This document shows, in pieces, positions 16,919-24,780 of a stretch of 64,000 nt of DNA; positions within the stretch are counted from its first letter, which is position 1; each line of letters begins with the position of its first letter. A program made the position numbers and the translations under genes. The notes beneath the pieces were generated by a model. The model did not search any database, was not told the origin of the DNA, and worked only from the letters and a program-made list of their open reading frames with translations. This stretch comes from Caballeronia novacaledonica (lineage in GTDB: Bacteria > Pseudomonadota > Gammaproteobacteria > Burkholderiales > Burkholderiaceae), in the NCBI RefSeq assembly GCF_900258035.1, contig NZ_OGTP01000024.1, positions 1-64,000 on the forward strand, given 5' to 3'.

Positions 16919-18186
16919 TGCTCGCTCCCGCTGCCCTTGATGCGGCGCACGTTCGCGCCGACCGCCGTCAGTTTCGATTCCATGCGGTCGTAGCCGCGAT
17001 CCAGATGGTAGATGCGGTCGATCAGCGTTTCGCCGTCCGCGCACATCGCCGCGATCACGAGACTCGCGGACGCGCGCAGATCGGTTGCCATGACCTTCGC
17101 GCCGGAGAGTTTCTCGACGCCGCTGACGAGCGCCGTATTGCCGTCGATCGTGATGTGCGCGCCGAGACGGTTCAGTTCCTGCACGTGCATGAAGCGGTTC
17201 TCGAAGATCGTCTCGACCACTTGCGACGTGCCGTTCGCGATCGTGTTCAGCGCCATGAACTGCGCCTGCATGTCAGTCGGGAACGCGGGATATTCGGACG
17301 TGCGGATATTCACCGCGGCCGCGCGCTTGTCCATGCGCACGCGCATCCAGTCGTCGCCTTCCTCGATGCTCACGCCCGCTTCGCGCAGCTTGGCCGTCAC
17401 GGCGTCCAGCAGATGCGAGCTCACGCGACGCAGCGTGACATCGCCGCCCGCCGCCGCGACCGCGCACAGGAACGTGCCGGCCTCGATGCGATCCGGCACG
17501 ACGTCGTGCTTCGCGCCATGCAGCTTGTCGACGCCCTGAATCACCAGACGGTCCGTGCCGATGCCGTCGATCTTCGCGCCCATCTTCACGAGCAGATGCG
17601 CGAGGTCGCTCACTTCCGGTTCGCGCGCCGCGTTCTCGATGACCGTCTCGCCTTCGGCCAGCACCGCCGCCATCAGCAGGTTTTCGGTGCCGGTGACGGT
17701 GATCATGTCGGTGATGATGCGCGCGCCCTTCAGACGCTTCGCGCGCGCTTCGATGAAACCGTGCTCGATGTTGATCTCGGCGCCCATCGCCTGCAAGCCC
17801 TTGATGTGCTGATCGACCGGACGCGCGCCGATCGCGCAGCCGCCGGGCAGCGACACCTTCGCCTCGCCGAAGCGCGCGACGAGCGGACCGAGCACGAGAA
17901 TCGACGCGCGCATCGTCTTGACCATTTCGTACGGCGCGATCAACTTGTCGAGCTTCGACGCGTTGAGGTTCACGCTGCCGTCGCCGGACACTTCGGACTG
18001 CACGCCCATCTGGCGCAGCAGCTTGACCATCGTGCGCACGTCCTGAAGATTCGGCACGTTCGACAGATGGACGTCGTCCGCGGTGAGAATACTCGCGCAA
18101 AGAATGGGCAAAGCCGCGTTCTTCGCGCCCGATACGGTGATTTCGCCAGAGAGCTTCGTGCCCCCCGTGATGACCAATTTGTCCAT
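16915..18186 (-). CDS. murA: UDP-N-acetylglucosamine 1-carboxyvinyltransferase
   Basis: First committed step of peptidoglycan synthesis: adds enolpyruvate from PEP to UDP-GlcNAc; the fosfomycin target. 423 residues from the ATG at 18186, which has AAGGA eight nt upstream (a longer frame reaches 18258). Lys22 in SGAKNAALPIL and the catalytic Cys117 in LPGGCAIGARPVDQHIKGL are present, so it should be fosfomycin-sensitive by that criterion. Overlaps hisG by 4 nt, tying cell-wall and his genes into one transcript. Confidence 0.97.
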   Translation of the reverse strand: MDKLVITGGTKLSGEITVSGAKNAALPILCASILTADDVHLSNVPNLQDVRTMVKLLRQMGVQSEVSGDGSVNLNASKLDKLIAPYEMVKTMRASILVLGPLVARFGEAKVSLPGGCAIGARPVDQHIKGLQAMGAEINIEHGFIEARAKRLKGARIITDMITVTGTENLLMAAVLAEGETVIENAAREPEVSDLAHLLVKMGAKIDGIGTDRLVIQGVDKLHGAKHDVVPDRIEAGTFLCAVAAAGGDVTLRRVSSHLLDAVTAKLREAGVSIEEGDDWMRVRMDKRAAAVNIRTSEYPAFPTDMQAQFMALNTIANGTSQVVETIFENRFMHVQELNRLGAHITIDGNTALVSGVEKLSGAKVMATDLRASASLVIAAMCADGETLIDRIYHLDRGYDRMESKLTAVGANVRRIKGSGSEQ

Positions 18187-18338
18187 TGCTTGTCCTTCGA
18201 CCGAGCTTCCTGCTGCGGAGCCGTTTTCGGCGCCACGGTTGTCTTGAATGAATCGCACTATTTACTGCCTTTGTCTGCCGGTGATGCCGGTGTTACGTAA
18301 GTTGAGTCGTGTGACCTGATTGGCTTCGCCGGGTGGAC

Positions 18339-18578
18339 TCAGGCCGATTTCCACTCGTCGGGGGTGAGGGTCTTCATGCTGAGCGCATGAATCTCCTCGC
18401 GCATGCGCTCGCCGAGCGCCGCATAAACCAGTTGATGACGCGCGATCAGACGCTTGCCGACGAACGCATCGCTCACGATGGTCGCGAAAAAGTGCTGGCC
18501 GTCGCCTTCCACTTCGAGATGCTGGCAGGACAAGCCGCCAGCGATGTAGTCCTTCACTTGCTCCGGAGTCGGCAACAT
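18339..18578 (-). CDS. ibaG: BolA-family protein (IbaG type)
   Basis: 79-residue BolA-like protein with a type II KH-like fold; family members bind monothiol glutaredoxins through a shared 2Fe-2S cluster. The helix-turn region GKRLIARHQLVYAALGERM and the C-terminal IHALSMKTLTPDEW are conserved; the fold's cluster-ligand His is in the HQLVY stretch. As in E. coli, it lies between the mla genes and murA, which supports IbaG rather than BolA proper. A 152-nt gap follows before murA. Confidence 0.92.
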   Translation of the reverse strand: MLPTPEQVKDYIAGGLSCQHLEVEGDGQHFFATIVSDAFVGKRLIARHQLVYAALGERMREEIHALSMKTLTPDEWKSA

Positions 18579-18593
18579 GGAAGTCTCCTTGAA

Positions 18594-19349
18594 TTAGTGA
18601 CGCAGCTTGTAGCCGCTCGCGAGCAAACGCACGGCGACGAGCGCCAGCACGGCCAGAAATCCGCCGACGATGCCGAGACTCACCAGCGGATTCACGTCGG
18701 ACAGGCCGAAGAAGCCGTAACGAAAGCCGTCGATCATGTAGAAGAACGGATTCAGATGCGACACCGCGCGCCACACGGGCGGCAGCGAATGTGTCGAGTA
18801 GAACACGCCGGAAAGAAACGTGAGCGGCATGATCAGGAAGTTCTGAAACGCGGCCAGTTGATCGAATTTGTCGGCCCAGATGCCGGCGATCAGACCCAGC
18901 GTGCCGAGAATGCCCGAACCGAGGATCGCGAACGCAATGATGTAGAACGGCGCGGAAAAAGACATCGGGATGAACCATATCGTCACGATGAACACGCCAA
19001 AGCCCACGCACAGCCCGCGCACGACCGACGCCAGCACGTACGCGAAGAACATTTCCCAATGCGCGATTGGCGGGAGCAGCACGAATACGAGATTGCCGGT
19101 GATCTTCGACTGGATCAGCGACGACGAACTGTTCGCGAACGCGTTCTGCAGCACGCTCATCATCACGAGGCCGGGCACGAGAAAGCTCGTGTAACCGACG
19201 CCCGGATACACCTGCACGTGCCCCGACAGCGCGTGTCCGAAGATGGTCAGATACAGCAGCGCCGTAACGACCGGCGCGAGCACGGTCTGAAACGAAACCT
19301 TCCAGAAGCGCAGCAGCTCCTTGTATAACAACGTCTGGAAACCGCTCAT
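18594..19349 (-). CDS. yadH: ABC-2 type exporter permease (YadH-like)
   Basis: 251-residue ABC-2 membrane subunit with six predicted helices and the family stretch FLSGVFYSTHSLPPVWRAVS followed by NPFFYMIDGFRYGFFG. The ATG at 19349 overlaps the stop of the ATPase gene by 4 nt. The pair matches YadG/YadH in size and order; the exported substrate is unknown. It is 15 nt upstream of ibaG. Confidence 0.92.
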   Translation of the reverse strand: MSGFQTLLYKELLRFWKVSFQTVLAPVVTALLYLTIFGHALSGHVQVYPGVGYTSFLVPGLVMMSVLQNAFANSSSSLIQSKITGNLVFVLLPPIAHWEMFFAYVLASVVRGLCVGFGVFIVTIWFIPMSFSAPFYIIAFAILGSGILGTLGLIAGIWADKFDQLAAFQNFLIMPLTFLSGVFYSTHSLPPVWRAVSHLNPFFYMIDGFRYGFFGLSDVNPLVSLGIVGGFLAVLALVAVRLLASGYKLRH

Positions 19350-20272
19350 GAAAGCCCCTCGACCACTTCCGGCTCGTTCATCACCTGCACGAACACGTCT
19401 TCCAGATCGGCCTTGCGCACTTCGATTTCGTCGAACGTGCAGCCTGCCGCGCGACATTTCGCGAGAATGGGCTCGACTTCGTCGTAGCTCGCGAGGCGCA
19501 GCAAGTGCTGCGTGCCCGACACCGCGTGCGGATCGACTTCGAGCGCGCGCAATTCGGCGGGCAACGCGCCGTTCGACAGACGCAAATACAACTGCATGCC
19601 CGAGAAACGCTGCAACAGCGTGCTCGTGCGTTCGAGCGCGACGACTTCCCCGCGACGAAGCATCGCGAGCCGATGGCACAGCGATTCGGCTTCTTCGAGA
19701 TAGTGGGTCGTCAGCACGATCGTGTGACCTTCGCGATTCAGTCGCGAGATGAATTTCCAGAGCGTCTGCCGCAATTCGACATCGACGCCGGCGGTGGGCT
19801 CGTCGAGCACGATCACGGGCGGACGATGCACCAACGCCTGCGCGACGAGCACACGGCGCTTCATCCCGCCCGACAGCGCGCGCGTGTTCACGTCGGCTTT
19901 TTCGGTGAGATCGAGATTGGCCATGACCTCGTCGATCCAGTCGTCGTTGTTGCGCAAGCCGAAATAGCCCGATTGAATCCGGAGCGATTCGCGCACGGTG
20001 AAGAACGGATCGAACACCAATTCCTGCGGCACCACGCCGAGCGCGCGCCGCGCCGCCCGGAAGTCGCTGACGACATCGTGGCCGCGCACGGAGATCGTGC
20101 CGCTATCGGCGCGCGCCAGACCGGCCAGAATGCTGATCAACGTGGTTTTGCCCGCGCCGTTGGGACCGAGCAAGCCGAAGAACTCGCCCTCTTCCACCGT
20201 GAGACTCACGCCTTTGAGCGCCTGGAGATCCTTGTAGCGCTTCCTGACGTTTCGGATTTCTATGGCTGACAT
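19346..20272 (-). CDS. yadG: ABC-2 exporter ATPase (YadG-like)
   Basis: 308-residue cytoplasmic ATPase partner of the downstream permease. Walker A GPNGAGKTT, signature LSGGMKRRVLVAQAL, Walker B VIVLDEPTAGVD, switch histidine in VLTTHYLEEAE. Start taken at the ATG at 20272 (MSAIEIRNVRKRY); an upstream in-frame Met lies at 20296. The promoter and hairpin in the 205-nt gap upstream suggest it can be expressed separately from mla. Confidence 0.94.
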   Translation of the reverse strand: MSAIEIRNVRKRYKDLQALKGVSLTVEEGEFFGLLGPNGAGKTTLISILAGLARADSGTISVRGHDVVSDFRAARRALGVVPQELVFDPFFTVRESLRIQSGYFGLRNNDDWIDEVMANLDLTEKADVNTRALSGGMKRRVLVAQALVHRPPVIVLDEPTAGVDVELRQTLWKFISRLNREGHTIVLTTHYLEEAESLCHRLAMLRRGEVVALERTSTLLQRFSGMQLYLRLSNGALPAELRALEVDPHAVSGTQHLLRLASYDEVEPILAKCRAAGCTFDEIEVRKADLEDVFVQVMNEPEVVEGLS

Positions 20273-20347
20273 GTAGACAGTGCGCGCGCCGCGCACGGCC
20301 GCGCCTCGAATGTGCGGATTTTCGCTTCACGGACCCGGGCCTGGACC

Positions 20348-20377
20348 AAAAAGGGCCGGGTTCGGGCCCGAAAAAAA
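20348..20377 (-). terminator. Hairpin flanked by T-runs between mlaB and the ABC exporter genes
   Basis: GGGCC / GGCCC stem with a 7-nt loop. Read on the minus strand it is preceded by T7 and followed by T5. It lies 100 nt after the mlaB stop and 75 nt before the yadG start, so it can end the mla transcript. It also sits only about 7-36 nt after a TATAAT box. Confidence 0.6.
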
Positions 20378-20383
20378 CGTTTG

Positions 20384-20389
20384 ATTATA
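20384..20389 (-). promoter_or_regulatory. Consensus -10 box upstream of yadGH
   Basis: Perfect TATAAT on the minus strand in the mlaB-yadG gap. No good -35 hexamer is visible at 16-18 nt. A transcript from here would meet the T7-hairpin-T5 element almost at once, so it may be attenuated. Confidence 0.45.
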
Positions 20390-20477
20390 GGGCAAAGCGG
20401 CTTGAGCCGACTTCGGAGCGATCCTGATTGCGGCAGCGAAGCGTGCTGCCGCCGTTCTGCGCGGAGTCAGAACAGGA

Positions 20478-20765
20478 TCAATGTCGGAACGAGAGAAGCG
20501 TGTCGACGCCGTAGGCTCGCGCGAGACTGACGAGCCCGGAAGGAAGATTGACGACGCCCAATGCGGCGCCGCGCGCGGACGCGGCGCGCTGCCATGCGAG
20601 CAGCACGGCGAGCGCGGAGGAGTCGAAGCGCGTGAGCGGCGCGCAATCGACTTCGGTCGCGCCTGCTGCGATGCGCGACAGACCCGATTCGAGCGCCGCC
20701 TTCGCGCTCTCGTGGGTCAGGGTCGCGGCCGTCTGGAAACGGCCGCCCGTGGCCACTGTGCTCAC
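20478..20765 (-). CDS. mlaB: STAS-domain subunit MlaB of the phospholipid transporter
   Basis: 95-residue STAS-domain protein; in the MlaFEDB complex it binds the ATPase MlaF and stabilises it. Core of the fold is visible as LTRFDSSALAVLLAWQRAA, with the DSSAL stretch at the conserved STAS loop, then VNLPSGLVSLARAYGVD. It overlaps mlaC by 4 nt and is the last mla gene. Sequence similarity in STAS domains is low, so the name rests mainly on position. Confidence 0.9.
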   Translation of the reverse strand: MSTVATGGRFQTAATLTHESAKAALESGLSRIAAGATEVDCAPLTRFDSSALAVLLAWQRAASARGAALGVVNLPSGLVSLARAYGVDTLLSFRH

Positions 20766-21394
20766 GATGCCTTGCCGCCCGCGAGCTGCTGGTTACGCTG
20801 CGTCAGGAACTGCAGCAGACCGCCCACGCCGTTCTGCGAGATCTGCTCGTTGAACTGCTGCTGATAAGCCTGAATCAGCCACGCGCCGAGCACGTTGATG
20901 TCGTACACGCGCCAGCCTTGCGCCGTCTTGTACAGGCGATAGTCGAGTTCGACCGGCGAGCCGTTGTTCATCACGACCGAACGGACCACGACGTCGGTGT
21001 CTTCCGGATTCGCGCGGAACGGCTTGTACTGGACCGTCTGGTTGCGCACCTGAGCGAGCGCGCCCGAGTACGTGCGGATCAGCAGCATCTTGAACTGCTC
21101 GACGATCTGCTTTTGCTGCTCCGGCGTCGCCGAGTTCCAGTTGCGGCCCATCACGAGGCGCGTCGTGCGCGTGAAATCCGTGTACGGCAGGATTTTCTGG
21201 TTGACGAGTTCGGTGATCTTGTTGATATCGCCCGACTGGATCTTCGGGTCCGACTTGATGTCGTCAAGGACTTGCTGCGTCACCGTCTTGATCAGCGTGT
21301 CGGGCGAGCTCGAATCGACGCTTTGCGCCGACGCCGCGCCGCAAACCGCCATGAACATCGCGAAGAGGGGAAGAAGTAGAAGTTTTTTCATCAC
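20762..21394 (-). CDS. mlaC: Periplasmic phospholipid-binding protein MlaC
   Basis: 210 residues with a signal peptide (about 1-24, ending ASAQ). Ttg2D/MlaC family; carries a phospholipid between the outer-membrane MlaA complex and inner-membrane MlaFEDB. Family landmarks: KILPYTDFTRTTRLVMGRNW, EQQKQIVEQFKMLL and YDINVLGAWLIQAYQQQFNE. Upstream it is separated from mlaA by 121 nt with a hairpin; downstream it overlaps mlaB. Confidence 0.95.
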   Translation of the reverse strand: MMKKLLLLPLFAMFMAVCGAASAQSVDSSSPDTLIKTVTQQVLDDIKSDPKIQSGDINKITELVNQKILPYTDFTRTTRLVMGRNWNSATPEQQKQIVEQFKMLLIRTYSGALAQVRNQTVQYKPFRANPEDTDVVVRSVVMNNGSPVELDYRLYKTAQGWRVYDINVLGAWLIQAYQQQFNEQISQNGVGGLLQFLTQRNQQLAGGKAS

Positions 21395-21429
21395 AGATCC
21401 CGCAAAAGTAAAGGCTTCGGTTTGAGCGC

Positions 21430-21454
21430 GCCGCCTGTTCCGAGTTCAGGCGGC
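21430..21454 (-). other. Hairpin between mlaA and mlaC
   Basis: GCCGCCTG / CAGGCGGC, an 8-bp perfect stem with a 9-nt loop and no T-run. It lies in the 121-nt mlaA-mlaC gap and probably shapes mRNA stability inside the operon rather than ending it. Confidence 0.4.
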
Positions 21455-21515
21455 ACGGCGGCCAAAGCGTAAGAAACGTCGTTAGATATGTTACCGCGCG
21501 TTAGCGAAAACCCGC

Positions 21516-22415
21516 TCAACGCAAGCGGAATGAAGGGAAGTTAGGCGGAACGTACTGGTTTCCCGGTACCGTGTTGCTCGGCCCGCTCGCCGGAGCAGGT
21601 GCAGCCGCCGTGCCCGAAGCAGGCGCCGCTCCCGCCGCCGGCGCCGCCGTTGCCGATGCGCCTTCCGGAGCAGCCGCGCCCTCGTCGCTGTAGTTCGGCA
21701 GCGGCGCTTCACCGTAATCCGGCATGCTGCTTTCGCCACCGGAGATCAGATACTGACGGCGTTGCAGATACGTGTTGCGCACGAACGAGTACTTGTCGAG
21801 CGCGGCATCGGCGAGCACATCGGTCGCGCCCAGGAGATTCGCGCGGATATTGACGAGGTTCACGCCATACAGCGCCCAGCTCACCGAATCCGGGCTGACG
21901 TAGGTGAGCGGATTGCCGAAATAGTCGACGACGAGACCCGCCGAATCCCGCACCGTGCTCGGCCCGAGCAGCGGCAGCACGACATACGGGCCGGACGGCA
22001 CGCCATAGTGGCCGAGCGTCAGGCCGAAATCGCCCGAGTGCTTCGGCAGCTTCGCGATGGTCGCGACGTCGAACAGGCCGCCGACGCCGAACAATGTGTT
22101 GATCGCGACGCGCATGATGTCCGACACGCCATCCGCAATCTTCAACTGCGCCAGATTGTTCGCGGCAATGTAGACGTCGCCGATATTCGAGAAGAAGTTG
22201 GTCACGCTGTTGCGCACCGGCTCCGGCACGGCCCACACGTAACCCTTCGCCACCGGCTTCAACGCGTACTGATCGACCTTGTCGTTGATCGTGAACATCG
22301 TGCGGTTGTAGCTCTCGAACGGGTCCCCTTTGGTCGGCGTCGTTACCGTCGCGCAGCCGGTGAGCGCGACCGCGCCCGCCACGATGATTGCGCGCCGCAT
22401 CCCCATCGCCCGCAT
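21516..22415 (-). CDS. mlaA: Outer-membrane lipoprotein MlaA (VacJ)
   Basis: 299 residues. A lipoprotein signal peptide with lipobox LTGC (Cys21) is followed by the VacJ domain (FESYNRTMFTINDKVDQYAL ... GVPSGPYVVLPLLGPSTVRD). MlaA removes mislocalised phospholipid from the outer leaflet and hands it to MlaC. The last 65 or so residues are an Ala/Pro-rich tail that is not part of the VacJ domain. The ATG at 22415 has AAGGAG seven nt upstream, overlapping the end of mlaD. Unlike E. coli, mlaA is inside the mla operon. Confidence 0.95.
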   Translation of the reverse strand: MRAMGMRRAIIVAGAVALTGCATVTTPTKGDPFESYNRTMFTINDKVDQYALKPVAKGYVWAVPEPVRNSVTNFFSNIGDVYIAANNLAQLKIADGVSDIMRVAINTLFGVGGLFDVATIAKLPKHSGDFGLTLGHYGVPSGPYVVLPLLGPSTVRDSAGLVVDYFGNPLTYVSPDSVSWALYGVNLVNIRANLLGATDVLADAALDKYSFVRNTYLQRRQYLISGGESSMPDYGEAPLPNYSDEGAAAPEGASATAAPAAGAAPASGTAAAPAPASGPSNTVPGNQYVPPNFPSFRLR

Positions 22416-22425
22416 GGTGTTCTCC

Positions 22426-23007
22426 TTATTGAGCCGGTGCCGAGGCGGCGTTCGCCCCGGCCGCACCCGATGCGCCCATTGCGCTCGCCGCGCCCGGGAA
22501 AGCCGGTGCGGGCGCGGGCGCTGCCGGCGCCGCCGGTGATTTCGAGGCGCCGGAATCCGCCGCCTTGTTGTAGAGGAACTGGCCGATCAGGTTTTCGAGG
22601 ACCACGGCCGATTGCGTCATCGTGATGGTGTCGCCGTTCTTCAGCATTTGTTCGTCGCCGCCCGGCTCGAGGCCGATGTACTGCTCACCGAGCAAACCCG
22701 ACGTCAGAATCTTCGCGGACGAGTCCTCCGGAAACTGATACTGCTTGTCGATATCGATCGTGACGACGGCCTGATAGGTGTGCGGATCGAAGCCGATACC
22801 GCCGACGCGCCCGACCGTCACACCCGCGCTCTTGACCGGCGCGCGCGCCTTGAGCCCGCCGATGTTGTCGAACTTGAGCTTCACCGCGTACGTTGGCTGA
22901 AACGACAGGGAGCTCATGTTGCCCGCCTTCAGCGCGAGAAAGAGCAGCGCCACGAAACCGAGCACCACGAAGAGGCCGACCCAAAAGTCGAGAGCAGTCT
23001 TTTTCAT
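22426..23007 (-). CDS. mlaD: MCE-domain protein MlaD
   Basis: 193 residues: one N-terminal membrane helix (WVGLFVVLGFVALLFLAL), then an MCE domain (YAVKLKFDNIGGLKARAPVK to LLGEQYIGLEPGG), forming the hexameric periplasmic ring of MlaFEDB. The C-terminal 40 residues are almost only Ala, Pro, Gly and Ser, as in MlaA. It lies 93 nt after mlaE and 10 nt before mlaA. Confidence 0.95.
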   Translation of the reverse strand: MKKTALDFWVGLFVVLGFVALLFLALKAGNMSSLSFQPTYAVKLKFDNIGGLKARAPVKSAGVTVGRVGGIGFDPHTYQAVVTIDIDKQYQFPEDSSAKILTSGLLGEQYIGLEPGGDEQMLKNGDTITMTQSAVVLENLIGQFLYNKAADSGASKSPAAPAAPAPAPAFPGAASAMGASGAAGANAASAPAQ

Positions 23008-23100
23008 CGTCTTCCCAAAGAGAATCTTTTCGCAGATGGCGCGTGACGGTCTGTGCCCTTCACAACGCCCGCGCCTTGCCCGGCGCCTGCGCTTGGTCCA

Positions 23101-23868
23101 TTAGCTGAACATCAATGCGGTCAGCAGGAAATCCAGCCCGAGCACGGCCAGCGACGCGTACACGACGGTTTTCGTCGTCGCTCGCGACACGCCTTCCGGC
23201 GTCGGTTTCGCTTCGTAGCCCTGGAACAGCGCGATGAACGTCACCGCGAAGCCGAACACGATGCTCTTGATGACGCCATTGCCGACATCGCGCCACACAT
23301 CCACGCCGCCTTGCATCTGCGACCAGAACGCGCCCGGATCGACGCCGATCAGAATCACGCCGACGACATAGCCGCCAATGATGCCGACCGCGCTGAAAAT
23401 GGCCGCCAGCACCGGCATGGCGATGATGCCCGCCCACATGCGCGGCGCGACGACCACTCTGAGCGGATCGACCGCCATCATTTCCATTGCGGTGAGTTGC
23501 TCGCCCGCCTTCATCAGCCCGATTTCGGCGGTGAGCGACGTGCCCGCGCGCCCCGCGAACAGCAGCGCCGTGACGACCGGCCCGAGCTCCCGCACGAGCG
23601 ACAGCGCGACGAGCAGGCCGAGCGCCTGCTCCGATCCATAGCGGCTCAGCGTGTAATAGCCCTGCAAGCCGAGCACGAAGCCGACGAACAGTCCCGACAC
23701 CGCGATGATGACGAGCGAATAATTGCCGACGAAGTGAACTTGTTTCGTGACGAGACGCGGGCGCCGCAACAGCGGGAAGAATTCGAGCACGAGGCGCAGG
23801 AACATGCGCGTCGCGTAGCCGGCGGTGCCGAAGCCATCGAGCACCCAGCGTCCGAGCGCGCTGATCAT
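23101..23868 (-). CDS. mlaE: Phospholipid ABC transporter permease MlaE
   Basis: 255-residue MlaE/Ttg2B permease. Typical stretches are YSLVIIAVSGLFVGFVLGLQ, SLVRELGPVVTALLFAGRAG and AEIGLMKAGEQLTAMEMMAV, the latter containing the coupling region for MlaF. Start at ATG 23868, overlapping the mlaF stop by 4 nt. A much longer upstream open frame is antisense-like noise and not part of the gene. Confidence 0.96.
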   Translation of the reverse strand: MISALGRWVLDGFGTAGYATRMFLRLVLEFFPLLRRPRLVTKQVHFVGNYSLVIIAVSGLFVGFVLGLQGYYTLSRYGSEQALGLLVALSLVRELGPVVTALLFAGRAGTSLTAEIGLMKAGEQLTAMEMMAVDPLRVVVAPRMWAGIIAMPVLAAIFSAVGIIGGYVVGVILIGVDPGAFWSQMQGGVDVWRDVGNGVIKSIVFGFAVTFIALFQGYEAKPTPEGVSRATTKTVVYASLAVLGLDFLLTALMFS

Positions 23869-24680
23869 GCCTGCCCTCCGATGCCGAAATCGGCGGCGAG
23901 CGGCGTGCCCGCGTAGTGGAACTTGAACGGGCCGTCCGGCGTGCCGTCGATGAACTGGCGCACGGTCGGGTCTTGCGACGCGCGCAGTTGCGCCGGCGTG
24001 CCTTCGGCGTGAATGCCGCCGTTCGCGATGAAATACACGTAGTCGGCGATGGCGAACGATTCCGGCACGTCGTGCGTGACGAGAATGGAGGTTGCGCCGA
24101 GCGCGTCGTTGATCGTGCGGATGAGTTGCGCCGTGATGCCGAGCGAAATGGGATCGAGGCCCGCGAACGGTTCGTCGTACATCATAAGCTGGGGATCGAG
24201 CGCGATGGCGCGGGCGAGCGCCACACGGCGCGCCATGCCGCCCGAAATTTCCGACGGCGCGAGATCGCGCGCGCCGCGCAGACCGACTGCGTTCAGCTTC
24301 ATCAGCACGAGATCGCGGATCAGCGCTTCGGGCAGATCGGTGTGCTCGCGCAGCGGAAACGCCACGTTTTCGAACACGGTCTGGTCCGTAAACAGCGCGC
24401 CGAACTGGAACAGCATGCCCATCTTGCGGCGCAGCGCGTACAGACCTTCGCGCGTCTGCGTGCCGACGTCCTGTCCGTCGAACATGACCTGGCCGCGGCT
24501 CGCCTTCACGAGGCCGCCGACCAGCCGCAGGGTCGTGGTTTTGCCGCAGCCTGAGCCGCCCATGACCGCAACCACCTGACCACGCGTAAAACGCATGTTC
24601 AGGTTCGACAGTACGAGCCGGTCGCCGTAGCCGAAATCGACGTCGCGTAGCTCCAGCAGAGTCTCGGAAGAAGCAGGCAC
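23865..24680 (-). CDS. mlaF: Phospholipid ABC transporter ATPase MlaF
   Basis: Cytoplasmic ATPase of MlaFEDB. Walker A GGSGCGKTT, signature ISGGMARRVALARAIA, Walker B LMMYDEPFAGLD. I place the start at the GTG at 24680 (VPASSETLLEL), giving 271 residues, close to the usual family size. The in-frame ATG at 24794 would lie upstream of a TATAAT box and inside the end of thiE, which makes it unlikely. Head of mlaFEDACB. Confidence 0.93.
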   Translation of the reverse strand: MPASSETLLELRDVDFGYGDRLVLSNLNMRFTRGQVVAVMGGSGCGKTTTLRLVGGLVKASRGQVMFDGQDVGTQTREGLYALRRKMGMLFQFGALFTDQTVFENVAFPLREHTDLPEALIRDLVLMKLNAVGLRGARDLAPSEISGGMARRVALARAIALDPQLMMYDEPFAGLDPISLGITAQLIRTINDALGATSILVTHDVPESFAIADYVYFIANGGIHAEGTPAQLRASQDPTVRQFIDGTPDGPFKFHYAGTPLAADFGIGGQA

Positions 24681-24713
24681 TGGGTAAGAGATTCCGTTGA
24701 CGCAAAACGCCGA

Positions 24714-24719
24714 ATTATA
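24714..24719 (-). promoter_or_regulatory. Consensus -10 box of the mla operon
   Basis: Perfect TATAAT on the minus strand, 34 nt before the proposed GTG start of mlaF and in the 100-nt gap after thiE. The -35 region is weak (no TTGACA-like hexamer at 16-18 nt). It supports the GTG over the upstream ATG as the mlaF start. Confidence 0.55.
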
Positions 24720-24780
24720 GGGCCTGCGCGCAATCGGTGCTTTGCCTAGGTCGGCGCTGCTCCGCTTTTGGGATTTTTCA

